Below are positions 31,095 through 39,832 of a DNA stretch of 64,000 nt, piece by piece. Below the pieces are notes generated by a model that was given only the letters and a program-made list of their open reading frames with translations, ran no database searches and was not told where the DNA came from. Numbering within the stretch: position 1 is the stretch's first letter; every line of letters starts with the position of its first letter. The stretch comes from Hymenobacter mucosus (GTDB lineage: Bacteria; Bacteroidota; Bacteroidia; Cytophagales; Hymenobacteraceae), in NCBI RefSeq assembly GCF_900188255.1, contig NZ_FZNS01000003.1, forward strand, positions 310,001-374,000. Direction: 5' to 3'. A program made the position numbers and the translations under genes.

Positions 31095-31125
31095 AGGCCC
31101 CTCCATTGTTGGAGGGGCCTTTTTT
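31095..31125 (+). terminator. Terminator of the susCD unit
   Basis: AGGCCCCTCC at 31095-31104 pairs with GGAGGGGCCT at 31111-31120 around a 6-base loop, followed by a T-run to 31125, 25 bp past the SusD stop. Confidence 0.92.
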
Positions 31126-31288
31126 ATGGCAATTAGGGTAAGGCAGGTGGAATGCAAGAACAGAGGGGAGAAAAAGAAAGCCTTCATTTTAGAGTAAATA
31201 AGGGGTTTTAAGTTTTCGGCAAAACCTTCATCGTGCCTAGCTCGTCAGTATGGGAAAGAAAGCTCCTCTGTTTAGGTCGTAGGTCTAT

Positions 31289-31885
31289 ATGTCTTCCCCT
31301 CATTATCCTGAGGGCACTGTACGTGCCCTGCTCCAAACCGACTTGGTAACGGAAGCAACCAAGGCGGCCCTGCTGCCTCGCTTGCAGACCACGCCCTACA
31401 CGCCGCAACTCTTCGATGCCTCGACGTATGAACTGCTCCGTGCGGTAGCTGCCTGCATTTATCCGCAGCCCGAGCGGGAATACCCCATTGAGCTGGCGCC
31501 GGTAATAGACAAACGGCTAGCAGAAGGCGACTCAGACGGCTGGCGCTACGACGTTATGCCGCCCGATAGGGAAGCGTACCGCGTGGGCCTTGGCGGCATC
31601 AACCAAGCAGCTGAAGCCATGTATCAACAACCGTTCGTGGTCTTAGCTCGAGACCAGCAAAATCTGGTGATGGAGGCAGTAGCGGCGGGTACTGCGGCAG
31701 GTACTAATTGGCAGCGGTTACCTATTGATCGGTTTTTTGAGGAACTGTTGGCCGAACTGACTGAAGCATACTACTCGCATCCACTGGCCCAGGAGGAAAT
31801 CGGGTATGTGGGTATGGCCGACGTTCCGGGCTGGTCGCATTTGGAGCCCAACCAACTGGAGCCGCGCGAGCCTGAAGCTCTGTAA
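31289..31885 (+). CDS. Gluconate 2-dehydrogenase subunit 3-like protein
   Basis: 198 residues. The pattern STYELLRAVAACIYPQPE, then LAPVIDKRLAEGDSDGWRYDVMPPDREAYRVGLGGINQ and FFEELLAELTEAYYSHPLAQEEIGYVGMADVPGW matches the small subunit of membrane-bound sugar/gluconate dehydrogenases. Relatives usually carry a Tat signal peptide; none is visible here, so the complex may be cytoplasmic. The GMC flavoprotein gene follows after 74 bp on the same strand. The small subunit is thought to assist assembly or export of the flavoprotein; no cytochrome c subunit is nearby. Confidence 0.85.
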   Translation: MSSPHYPEGTVRALLQTDLVTEATKAALLPRLQTTPYTPQLFDASTYELLRAVAACIYPQPEREYPIELAPVIDKRLAEGDSDGWRYDVMPPDREAYRVGLGGINQAAEAMYQQPFVVLARDQQNLVMEAVAAGTAAGTNWQRLPIDRFFEELLAELTEAYYSHPLAQEEIGYVGMADVPGWSHLEPNQLEPREPEAL

Positions 31886-31959
31886 GGGTATCTAACCGAA
31901 CTCTAGACCCGGCTCATTCCCTCACCTCATAGTAGCCAACAAGATGTTGGCGTTGTTTC

Positions 31960-33651
31960 ATGCCCGACGAAGAAGTACTGGAAGAAGGCGTTCTGAACCC
32001 GATCAAGCCGGAGATTCAAGACCCCCTGCTGAAAAGCATTTTGGCGGAAGACGAAGAGTTTGCTGCTGCCAGCCCCGTTGAACTTGAACAGTCCGCTCCG
32101 CTTCCCGACCCAGTAGATGAAGTAGACTGTGTTGTGATTGGGACGGGAGCGGGTGGCGCGCCCCTACTGGCGCGCTTGGCCATGGCAGGCCTGAAGGTGG
32201 TAGCCCTAGAAGCAGGCCCCCGCCGCGACCCAACCAAAGAGTATGCTACTGACGAGAAAGCCCAACACTTCCTGTTTTGGAACGATGAGCGGTTGTCGGC
32301 TGGAAAAACGCCGGTAGCATTCGGCAACAATAACTCTGGTACCGGTGTGGGCGGCTCAACGTTGCACTACACGGCCTACACTCCGCGGGCTCATCGGGGC
32401 GACCTTAGCCTGTTTACCGATTTTGGAAAAGGCGTAGATTGGCCGTTTGGTATTGAGGAGCTGGAGCCGTATTACGAGGAGCTAGAGCATTTTCTGGGGG
32501 TAAGTGGCCCTGCTTCCTACCCGTGGGACCCCAACAGACGCAAAAGCTACCCGTTGGCTCCATTGCCATTAAATGGGGCGGCCTTGCTCATGCAAAAAGC
32601 CTGTGCTGATCTTGGTATTCGGACTTCACCAGCTGCCAATGCTGCGCTGTCGGCGCGCTACTACCAGGAGGGGATTGGCTGGCGCGAGGCGTGCACAAAC
32701 CGCGGCTTCTGCCAGGCCGGGTGCAACCGTGGTGCCAAGGCCAGTATGGACGTAACCTTTTTGCCCCTGGCCGAATCATACGGGGCCGAAATAAGGTCCG
32801 ACGCATTCGTAACGGAAATTGAGCGCGATGCTCAAGGCCGCATTACAGCCGTGGTGTATGAGCAATACGGAGAGCAAAAGCGGCAGCGGTGCCGCCATCT
32901 GTTTCTGTGCGCAGGAGCCGTAGAAACCCCCCGTTTGCTGCTGCTCAATGAACTGGCCCTGACCAGTGGACAGGTAGGCAAGAACTTCATGGCTCACCCG
33001 GGCATGCAAGTGTGGGGCACGTTTGCCAACGATATTCGACCGTACAAGGGAATACCTGGGGGGCTTATCTCCGAGGATACGCACCGCCCCGCCGATGCTG
33101 ATTTTGTGGGTGGCTACCTATTGCAGAGCATTGGCGTGATGCCCGTAACCTTTGCCTCTCAGATGGTGCGTCAACGCAAGCTGTGGGGGCAGCCTCTGCG
33201 CGACTACATGCGCAACTACAACCACGTAGCGGGCATCAATATTCTGGGTGACTGCCTACCGCACCAAAGCAACTTTCTGGAACTGGCCGAGGAGAAGGAT
33301 GCCCGTGGCCTGCCCAAACCACGCGTTCATTTTTCGGCTCAGGAAAATGAGCAGCGGATGAATACGCACGCCGAGAAACTTATGCGACAGATTTGGCAAG
33401 CCGCTGGAGCACAGGATATCTGGGCATTTGAGCGCTATGCCCATACTATTGGTACAGCCCGCATGGGGCTTTCCGGCGACGATGCAGTTGTAAATGCCGA
33501 CGGCCGCGCGTTCGATGTTCCCAACCTCTACATCTGCGATAACTCCGTGTTTCCTAGTGCCCTCAGTGTCAACCCGGCCCTTACCATCATGGCGCTGAGC
33601 TTGCGCACGGCCGATAAATTCCTGGCCGCTCAGCAGCGGCTGGATAGGTGA
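31960..33651 (+). CDS. GMC-family FAD oxidoreductase (gluconate/sugar dehydrogenase-like)
   Basis: 563 residues. A 45-residue acidic N-terminal stretch without signal peptide precedes the FAD-binding motif CVVIGTGAGGAPLLARLAMAGLKVVALEAGP. NNSGTGVGGSTLHYTAYTPR is the second flavin contact typical of gluconate dehydrogenase large subunits. The C-terminal GMC part has HTIGTARMG with the catalytic His, NLYICDNSVFPSALSVNPALTIMAL with the FAD-contacting Asn-Pro, and ADKFL at the end. The substrate is probably a sugar, sugar acid or polyol. It is paired with the subunit-3-like gene upstream and followed at about 130 bp by the GH1-like gene. Confidence 0.9.
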   Translation: MPDEEVLEEGVLNPIKPEIQDPLLKSILAEDEEFAAASPVELEQSAPLPDPVDEVDCVVIGTGAGGAPLLARLAMAGLKVVALEAGPRRDPTKEYATDEKAQHFLFWNDERLSAGKTPVAFGNNNSGTGVGGSTLHYTAYTPRAHRGDLSLFTDFGKGVDWPFGIEELEPYYEELEHFLGVSGPASYPWDPNRRKSYPLAPLPLNGAALLMQKACADLGIRTSPAANAALSARYYQEGIGWREACTNRGFCQAGCNRGAKASMDVTFLPLAESYGAEIRSDAFVTEIERDAQGRITAVVYEQYGEQKRQRCRHLFLCAGAVETPRLLLLNELALTSGQVGKNFMAHPGMQVWGTFANDIRPYKGIPGGLISEDTHRPADADFVGGYLLQSIGVMPVTFASQMVRQRKLWGQPLRDYMRNYNHVAGINILGDCLPHQSNFLELAEEKDARGLPKPRVHFSAQENEQRMNTHAEKLMRQIWQAAGAQDIWAFERYAHTIGTARMGLSGDDAVVNADGRAFDVPNLYICDNSVFPSALSVNPALTIMALSLRTADKFLAAQQRLDR

Positions 33652-33783
33652 TGTACCCAACCAGTTTGATATAGCGGTCTAATTTGGTCGGGCTAGTCGC
33701 TTCACTCTCCCCAACCCTACTTGTTTGCTTGATGCACAACATCATCTAAGGAAGGTAGTGCTTCAATTACCCTCTCTTTCCTC

Positions 33784-35121
33784 ATGGCTAGCAGCTTCCT
33801 CACCCACATTAAAAGACACTTCGGCGACGGCAATTACGAAGGCGACGAGTTTGGCGGCGCAGCGGGCCACGATGGTAGCGGAGTGCCCACGGGCAATCCT
33901 GGCAACTTCATGTTTGCTACCGGTATTGAGTGCTCGTACCCCACTATTGCCAACGGCACCATTCGGCGGGACTTACTAGCCGAAACCGACCACTACAGCC
34001 GCTACAAGGAAGACCTGGGGCTAGTGAAAGAAATGGGGCTGAAAGTACTGCGCTACAACCTGCCTTACTACCTTATTCATAAGGCTCCGGGTAAATTTGA
34101 TTGGGAATTTGCCGACAAGGCCATGGCCGAAATCAAGCGCCTCGGCATCACGCCTATCTTGGACCTGATGCACTTCGGCGTGCCCGATTGGCTAGGCAAC
34201 TTCCAGAACCCGGAGCTGCCGGTGCACTTTGCTGAATACTGCGGGGCAGTGGCCCAGCGCTACCCCTGGGTGCGCTTCTATACGCCCGTCAACGAGATTT
34301 ACGTGACGGCCCGGGCGTCGGCCAAGGATGGAATTTGGAACGAGCAGCTCAAAGACGACCGGGCCTTCATCACGGCCATGAAGCACTGTGCGGCGGCCAG
34401 CATTATGGGCAACCAGCAAATTGCCCGGTACCGCCCCGATTGCGTGATTGTGCAGAGCGAATCGGCCGAGTACATCCACGAAATGCGCGCCGTGGAAAGC
34501 GACGAGGTCCGCCTCACCAACAAGCTGCGCTTTCTTTCCCTAGATCTGCTGTATGCGCACACCATCGACGCGGAGGTGCTGCTCTACTGCCTTGATAACG
34601 GCATGACCCGTGAAGAGTTGAAGTGGTTTATGGCCGGTGAACCTCCCGGATACCAGATCATGGGCAACGATTACTACGGGCGCAACGAGCGAATTATAAA
34701 GCCCGACGGGAACTGGTGCTCGGCTGAAGACGTGCTGGGCTGGTACACCATGACGCGCCAGTACTACGAGCGGTACCGCAAGCCCGTCATGCACACGGAA
34801 ACCAATACCTTCGATGCCAAGGACGCCGAGTGCTGGCTCTGGAAGCAGTGGGTAAACGTGCAGCGTATTCGTCAGGATGGAGTGCCAGTGGTGGGCTTCA
34901 CCTGGTATAGCCTCCTCGACCAGCTCGATTGGGACATCAGCCTGGCGGAAAAGCGCATGTCGGTGAATGCCTGCGGCCTCTATGACCTAGACCGTAAAAT
35001 CAGGCCGGTGGGAGAAAGCTACAAGATGCTGCTCCAAGAGTTTGGTCAAATCACGGTGATGCCGCACGGGGAGATATTCGAATTTACCAGCCGCCCCGCT
35101 ACCCTAAAAGTAGAGAAGTAG
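33784..35121 (+). CDS. Glycoside hydrolase family 1-like protein
   Basis: 445 residues, no signal peptide. FMFATGIECSYPTI, VLRYNLPYYLIHKAPGKFDWEFADKAM, TPILDLMHFGVPDWL and YTPVNEIYV follow the GH1 barrel order; the Glu of VNEI (about residue 171) is in the acid/base position and the Glu of HTETN (about 339) in the nucleophile position. GFTWYSLLDQLDWD and NACGLYDLDRKIRPVGESYKMLLQ resemble the GH1 C-terminal end. Both catalytic Glu appear intact, so beta-glycosidase activity is likely, but the motifs around them are less like classic TFNEP/ITENG enzymes. Its position after a GMC oxidoreductase suggests a role in processing an oxidised or glycosylated sugar inside the cell. Confidence 0.75.
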   Translation: MASSFLTHIKRHFGDGNYEGDEFGGAAGHDGSGVPTGNPGNFMFATGIECSYPTIANGTIRRDLLAETDHYSRYKEDLGLVKEMGLKVLRYNLPYYLIHKAPGKFDWEFADKAMAEIKRLGITPILDLMHFGVPDWLGNFQNPELPVHFAEYCGAVAQRYPWVRFYTPVNEIYVTARASAKDGIWNEQLKDDRAFITAMKHCAAASIMGNQQIARYRPDCVIVQSESAEYIHEMRAVESDEVRLTNKLRFLSLDLLYAHTIDAEVLLYCLDNGMTREELKWFMAGEPPGYQIMGNDYYGRNERIIKPDGNWCSAEDVLGWYTMTRQYYERYRKPVMHTETNTFDAKDAECWLWKQWVNVQRIRQDGVPVVGFTWYSLLDQLDWDISLAEKRMSVNACGLYDLDRKIRPVGESYKMLLQEFGQITVMPHGEIFEFTSRPATLKVEK

Positions 35122-35208
35122 GCAAGGTCGTTGGGGTGAGCTGGTGCCAGGCGTGAAGACGCTCAACAACGGAGGCTCGCTACTGGCTGTAGCTCTGGCC
35201 TTAAAGCA

Positions 35209-35239
35209 AAAAGCCGCTCCAGATTCTGGAGCGGCTTTT
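35209..35239. terminator. Bidirectional terminator between GH1-like gene and katA
   Basis: AAAAGCCGCTCC pairs with GGAGCGGCTTTT (outer arms 35209-35220 and 35228-35239), with A-rich and T-rich edges that suit both strands. It lies between two convergent genes. Confidence 0.88.
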
Positions 35240-35267
35240 CAATTCCCACGGTAGTACAGATTGTAAT

Positions 35268-36785
35268 CTATACCGCAGCCTCGGCAGGCTGCGGATGTTG
35301 GGTTGGCATTTCCACATCTACACCCAAGCCCTTGGCAATGGCCATACCCAGGCGAATATCAGCGCGGAACCAGTGGCAAAGCTGACGCTGCATGATGAGG
35401 TCCTTCTTAGGACCTTCAATACCGCTCATCGAACCCACAATGTTGTCGATGAGGTTGCGCTGGGCCTGAGCGTCCAGCAGACGGAACAAGTTACCGGGCT
35501 GAGTGTAGTGGTCGTCGTCGCCAGGGCCCACGTTGCGGTCAAAACGGTCGGCGAACAGGCCGTCTAGCTCCTGGTCGGGTTCACCCACAGTTTTGTCTTC
35601 CACGGGGCCGTCGAAGGAGTTGGGGAAGTAGTTGGGGCCGGGGCCGCCGTTGTCACCCAGGGCCATCTGCCCGTCGCGCTGGTAGTTGCTGAAGCCGTAG
35701 GGGCAGGCATTCACGGGCAGGTGCTCGTAGTTGGCCCCCAGTCGGTAGCGCTGGGCATCGGGGTAGCTCAGGATGCGGCCCTGTAGCATTTTATCGGGCG
35801 AGTAACCAATACCATCTACCACGTGAGCAGGGGCGAAGGCAGCTTGCTCCACGTGGGCATGGTAGTTTACTGGCACTTCGTTCAGCTCTAGCACGCCCAC
35901 TTCCTGCAGCGGGAACTCACCCTGGGGCCACACCTTGGTTAGGTCGAAGGGGTTCCAACGGAACTGCTTGGCCTGCTCCTGGGTCATGGTTTGAATAAAC
36001 ATCTTCCAGCGGGGGAAATTGCCGTTATCAATGGCGTCTACAAGGTCGTGCTGGGCGAAGTCCGCGTCGTGCGCCTTCATCTGGGTTGCTTCCTCGTTGC
36101 TGAAATTCTTCACACCCTGCTCGGTGCGGAAGTGAAATTTCACCCACACGCGCTCATTCTGGGCGTTGATGAGAGAGAACGTGTGTGAGCCGTAGCCGTG
36201 CATGTGGCGGTAGCCGTAGGGCGTGCCCCGGTCCGACATTAGGATGGTTACTTGGTGCAGGCTCTCGGGGTTTAAGCTCCAGAAGTCCCACATCATTGTG
36301 GGCGACTTGCGGTTGGAACGGGCTTCCCGCTTCTGGGTATGAATGAAGTCGGGAAACTTCACCGGGTCTTTCACAAAGAATACGGGCGTGTTGTTGCCCA
36401 CCAGGTCCCAGTTACCGCCTTCGGTGTAAAATTTCAGGGCAAAGCCGCGGGGGTCGCGCTCGGTATCAGCCGAGCCCTTCTCACCACCTACCGTGCTGAA
36501 GCGCAAGAAGGTGCGGCACTGATTGCCCACCTGGCTGAAAATCTGCGCCCGACTCAGGTTCGTAATGTCGTGGGTGACGGTGAACGTACCGTAGGCGCCC
36601 GACCCTTTGGCGTGCACTACGCGCTCTGGAATCCGCTCCCGGTTGAAGTGCGCCAGCTTCTCCTGCAGGAAGTAATCTTGGAGCAACAGCGGCCCGCGCG
36701 GACCCGCCGAAACAGAGTTTTGATTGTCAAAAATCGGGCGGCCAGCAGCTGTGGTCAGCTTCTTGGGTTGGGTTGATTCTTCCAT
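35268..36785 (-). CDS. katA: Monofunctional haem catalase KatA
   Basis: 505 residues from the ATG at 36785; the longer frame to 37037 crosses the promoter and is rejected. It converts hydrogen peroxide to water and oxygen. Visible family motifs: GPLLLQDYFLQEKLAHFNRERIPERVVHAKGSGAYG with the distal His, RFSTVGGEKGSADTERDPRGFALKFYT, NTPVFFVKDP with the distal Asn, and the proximal haem ligand region GRILSYPDAQRYRLG with Tyr. Length fits small-subunit clade 3 catalases. An oxyR gene lies about 4 kb away. An 11-bp inverted repeat flanks the presumed promoter. Confidence 0.97.
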   Translation of the reverse strand: MEESTQPKKLTTAAGRPIFDNQNSVSAGPRGPLLLQDYFLQEKLAHFNRERIPERVVHAKGSGAYGTFTVTHDITNLSRAQIFSQVGNQCRTFLRFSTVGGEKGSADTERDPRGFALKFYTEGGNWDLVGNNTPVFFVKDPVKFPDFIHTQKREARSNRKSPTMMWDFWSLNPESLHQVTILMSDRGTPYGYRHMHGYGSHTFSLINAQNERVWVKFHFRTEQGVKNFSNEEATQMKAHDADFAQHDLVDAIDNGNFPRWKMFIQTMTQEQAKQFRWNPFDLTKVWPQGEFPLQEVGVLELNEVPVNYHAHVEQAAFAPAHVVDGIGYSPDKMLQGRILSYPDAQRYRLGANYEHLPVNACPYGFSNYQRDGQMALGDNGGPGPNYFPNSFDGPVEDKTVGEPDQELDGLFADRFDRNVGPGDDDHYTQPGNLFRLLDAQAQRNLIDNIVGSMSGIEGPKKDLIMQRQLCHWFRADIRLGMAIAKGLGVDVEMPTQHPQPAEAAV

Positions 36786-36855
36786 GCTATCTAAAGAAAA
36801 AAGGAGATGTCGATGCAGAAGTCCAGGCCGCAACGGCTCCGGATGCGCGACAAAG

Positions 36856-36941
36856 GTTGAGCTTACTTTGTTATAAGTAAAATCGATTGTTTTTATACAA
36901 GTATAGCTTTTGCTTATAGATAGATTCGCTGTAAGCTCAAC
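36856..36941. repeat. 11-bp inverted repeat flanking the katA promoter region
   Basis: GTTGAGCTTAC at 36856-36866 and GTAAGCTCAAC at 36931-36941 are perfect reverse complements, 64 bases apart. The AT-rich stretch between them, upstream of the katA ATG, is the likely promoter. The arrangement suits a looped operator or a long-range leader stem; neither is proven. Confidence 0.55.
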
Positions 36942-36984
36942 GGTTAGTTTACAGATGTTTCGAACTCGATAGGAAAAACTAAAA

Positions 36985-37019
36985 AGCACCGCCCCGGCTA
37001 CAATAGCAGAAGCGGTGCT
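36985..37019 (-). terminator. Terminator after the SdiA-regulated-type gene
   Basis: AGCACCGC at 36985-36992 pairs with GCGGTGCT at 37012-37019. On the - strand the stem is followed by TTTTTAGTTTTT. It isolates katA from the upstream gene. Confidence 0.85.
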
Positions 37020-37057
37020 CTTAGAAATAGCAGCCACAAGAGCGTGAAAACGCGCCG

Positions 37058-38002
37058 TTAGTGCTGGGGGCGGAATAATTGAATGGTGGCGTGGCCCGAT
37101 TTCTTGCCCGCTTCCGTCGAGATATACAACTCACCGTTGGCGGTGAAGGCTAGCCCCTCGGGCTGAGGAAACAGCTCAGACGATAAAGGCTGAGCCGCAA
37201 CCAAGGCCCCAGCTTCGTCGAGCTCCACAATGCCATTCTGCCGGGCCGACAGCACAAAGATGTGGTGTGTGAGTGGGTGTACTGCCACGGCGGAAGGGGA
37301 GAAGCCCTTCAAGCCGCCCTTCTTCTTGCCTTTCTTGCCCGATTTCTTTTCTACTGCTTCCTGACTGGGCACACTTGCCCCAATAGACTCCACATCTAGC
37401 ACGTAGGCCGGGGTAGCTTCGGCTTTGTAGGAGCCCGCTTGCAGGCGGTACACGGCTCGTTTGGTGTCGGGCAGGTCGGCGCCGGGCTCACCTTTGCAGG
37501 CTACCAAAAGCGTTTTCGTAGTAGCATCATAGGTGAGGCCCTCGGGCTCGTTGGCGAAGGTAAGGCCGGTTTCGTAGGCTTGGGTAGTCGTGCCGTTGTA
37601 GCGCAGCAACGTACCGTCGCTACGCAAAATAAACCAGTCGTTGCCCACGCGGGCGAGGTCTTCATAGTCGCCATCTTCGCCAAACGACACGGTGTGGTCT
37701 ACCTTCTGGCTCTGCAGGTTGTACTCGTACAAGGTGCCCGTTTCGTCTTCCACGCCCACAATGTGGCCCGCGCCGTGCAAGGCAATGCCCGATAGCTCAG
37801 CCAACTCCGAAGGCATAGCGTAGGAAGCCGCTGGGCGGCTGAAGTCGTAGGTCATGCGCCCGGCAGGGGCCGCGCTACCCGGGCCGGGCTGGTTGACCGA
37901 CCGAACGGGTACAACGGGTACGGGAGCCGAAGACGCAACGCGCGCAACTGGCGTGCTGCACCAGTTGGTGAGCAGCAACAAAGGCAAAAAGAACGTTTTC
38001 AT
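37058..38002 (-). CDS. SdiA-regulated-domain beta-propeller protein
   Basis: 314 residues from the ATG at 38002. MKTFFLPLLLLTNWC gives a signal with a Cys that may be lipidated. The mature protein is a propeller of the SdiA-regulated (YjiK-like) family: ELSGIALHGAGHIVGVEDETGTLYEYNL, FGEDGDYEDLARVGNDWFILRSDGTLLRY, NEPEGLTYDATTKTLLVACKGE, FSPSAVAVHPLTHHIFVLSA and FPQPEGLAFTANGELYISTEA are repeated blades with acidic metal-type loops. A Lys/Gly-rich insert (KKSGKKGKKKGG) interrupts it near residue 220. The family function is unsettled; some members resemble phytase-like or lactonase-like propellers. It is in line with the small acidic membrane protein gene 64 bp upstream. Confidence 0.8.
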   Translation of the reverse strand: MKTFFLPLLLLTNWCSTPVARVASSAPVPVVPVRSVNQPGPGSAAPAGRMTYDFSRPAASYAMPSELAELSGIALHGAGHIVGVEDETGTLYEYNLQSQKVDHTVSFGEDGDYEDLARVGNDWFILRSDGTLLRYNGTTTQAYETGLTFANEPEGLTYDATTKTLLVACKGEPGADLPDTKRAVYRLQAGSYKAEATPAYVLDVESIGASVPSQEAVEKKSGKKGKKKGGLKGFSPSAVAVHPLTHHIFVLSARQNGIVELDEAGALVAAQPLSSELFPQPEGLAFTANGELYISTEAGKKSGHATIQLFRPQH

Positions 38003-38066
38003 ACTTATGAAGGGGGTAAGCAGGATTAGGGATACTCGAAGCACAGACTTATGGGTACGCTACTAC

Positions 38067-38360
38067 TCACCGGGAAGCCAGGGAGTCAGGTAGCGGCTGG
38101 CCCTGGCAGGCGGCGAGTTGCTGGCGCATTTGGCGCAGCTCCTCGGTCAGCGAAGCCCAGGAAGTGTCATTGTCTTCATCCTCGTCGTCATCGTCCTCTA
38201 ACTCCTTCAGGCGCACGGCATCGGCAGAAGCCGTAGCAGCGCCGCGGGCCGACCGGTAGCTAGGCGTGAGGCAATACAAGTTGATGCTCACGGATAGCAA
38301 CAAAGCCAGCGCCAGCAACCATGGCAACAGCGAAGTAGAGGAAGGAGCAGGAGTAGGCAT
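38067..38360 (-). CDS. Small membrane-anchored protein with acidic tract
   Basis: 97 residues. One transmembrane helix at about residues 11-30 (LLPWLLALALLLSVSINLYCL), then a linker, a strongly acidic run (ELEDDDDEDEDND) at about 52-64, and a short coiled-coil helix (ELRQMRQQLAAC). I do not recognise a family. It lies 95 bp after the histidine kinase stop on the same strand, upstream of the propeller gene. The acidic run could bind divalent metal ions or a basic partner; this is a guess. Confidence 0.6.
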   Translation of the reverse strand: MPTPAPSSTSLLPWLLALALLLSVSINLYCLTPSYRSARGAATASADAVRLKELEDDDDEDEDNDTSWASLTEELRQMRQQLAACQGQPLPDSLASR

Positions 38361-38455
38361 GAAGCAAAGCAGATACGTTTACTGCAAAGGACTCTCCGCA
38401 ACATTAACGCCGTCTGACTGTCACATTAAAATAACCTGAATGCGCCCCGGCCAGC

Positions 38456-39832
38456 TTATAGGGCTGGCAGCCGAACCAACACCCTCGTTCCCTTTCCTAC
38501 CTCCGACGCAATCTGCAACTGCCCGGCGTGCACCTGCACAATCTTTTGGGTTATGGCTAGGCCCAAACCGTAGCCGGGCTTGTCGCGGCCGTTGGCTCCG
38601 CGGTACAGGGGCTCCACTACGCGCATAAGCTCGTCGGCAGCCAGGCCCGAACCCGTATCCGTAATAGTGAGTAGAATTTGCCGGGGTGTTTCGTAGCCCA
38701 GGGCTACCGTCACGGTCTGCGTCGAGTATTTGCAGGCATTATCGAGCAGGTTGAGCACAGCTGTTTGCAGGAGCTGGGCGTTGCCGGGCACGCTAAACAC
38801 GGCCTCTACCGTCTCGGGCCAGGTGCCAAACTCAACTTGCACGGTCCGGCCGGGGTAGCGCGCCGAGCAACTATCCACGGCTTGTAGTACTACATCATCT
38901 AGTTGCACGGGCGTACGGCGGAACGACGTGTCGTCGGCTTTGGCGAGGGCCAATAGGCCGTTGGTCAGGTCGATGATTCGCTGAATTTCCTCCACGGCCG
39001 AGTCGATGCTCCGCTTGGCGGCCGGCAGCTCGGTGTCGTAGGCCGAAGCAGTTTCTAAGGTGCCGAGAACGTTGGCTAGGGGCGTGCGCAATTCGTGAGA
39101 AGCGTGCGATAGAAAGCTTTTCTGCGCCTCAAACGACTGCTCCAACCCGCTGAGCATCTCGTTGAAGGTCATGGCTAAATGGGCAATTTCATCGCGCCGG
39201 TTGCCCTCGTCTACCCGTTTTCGCAGGTTGGAGGCTGTAATGCCTTTCACCTCGGTCACCATGCGCGAGAGGGGCCGCAACGAGCGGTCGGCAAAGTACC
39301 AAGCTGCCCCAATGATGAGCACCAACGCCCCCAAGTTGCCCCCAAGTAAAATGGAGCGCAGGGTGTCAAACTCGCGCCCGCCAAACTGGTCGCGCCCGGC
39401 TACGAAGATGAGGTAGGGTTTCCCCTGGTGGCGGTAAAGCATACCAAGGGTTTCTACTTTGCCGCGCTGAAAACGGGCGGGCTTTTTTCGGGTAATCTGA
39501 TTGAAGTACGCCGTGTCCTGGGTAGGTATGCCAGCATCCTGCGGCACTTGGGCAAGGTGAAAGACCAAGCGCCGCTGGGGGTCATAAATACTGATGCGCT
39601 CGTTGTGCATCGTCAGCAAATCCTTTTTACGGAAGCTTTGCAGCACCTCCGGCTCCAAGTTGAGGCGATGAATGAGCAAGTGGGCGGTTTGTTCGGCTTT
39701 GGCTTCCAGGCGGTGGTAGAAGCGCAGCTCCCGCGCCTGGGCACTGTAGTAATAGATGAACGCAGTCAGGCAAAGCTGGATGGTGATGACCAGCGCCATA
39801 AACCGCAGAATCAGCTTGTTCCGAATCAGCAT
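38456..39832 (-). CDS. Two-component sensor histidine kinase (HAMP type)
   Basis: 458 residues. Two transmembrane helices (about 8-28 and 160-180) bracket a periplasmic sensor of about 130 residues. A HAMP linker follows (RSLRPLSRMVTEVKGITASNLRKRV), then the H-box SHASHELRTPLANVLGTLE, N-box LNLLDNACKYS, and GSGLAADE and GYGLGLAITQKIV boxes. It starts where the response regulator stops, sharing one base (TGATG), so translation is coupled. The sensed signal is unknown; relatives respond to metals or envelope stress. Confidence 0.95.
   Translation of the reverse strand: MLIRNKLILRFMALVITIQLCLTAFIYYYSAQARELRFYHRLEAKAEQTAHLLIHRLNLEPEVLQSFRKKDLLTMHNERISIYDPQRRLVFHLAQVPQDAGIPTQDTAYFNQITRKKPARFQRGKVETLGMLYRHQGKPYLIFVAGRDQFGGREFDTLRSILLGGNLGALVLIIGAAWYFADRSLRPLSRMVTEVKGITASNLRKRVDEGNRRDEIAHLAMTFNEMLSGLEQSFEAQKSFLSHASHELRTPLANVLGTLETASAYDTELPAAKRSIDSAVEEIQRIIDLTNGLLALAKADDTSFRRTPVQLDDVVLQAVDSCSARYPGRTVQVEFGTWPETVEAVFSVPGNAQLLQTAVLNLLDNACKYSTQTVTVALGYETPRQILLTITDTGSGLAADELMRVVEPLYRGANGRDKPGYGLGLAITQKIVQVHAGQLQIASEVGKGTRVLVRLPAL

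Noticed and set aside
36786..37037. Extension of katA to a start at 37037
   Set aside because: It would translate the promoter region, the inverted repeat and the upstream terminator; the ATG at 36785 gives a normal catalase N-terminus.
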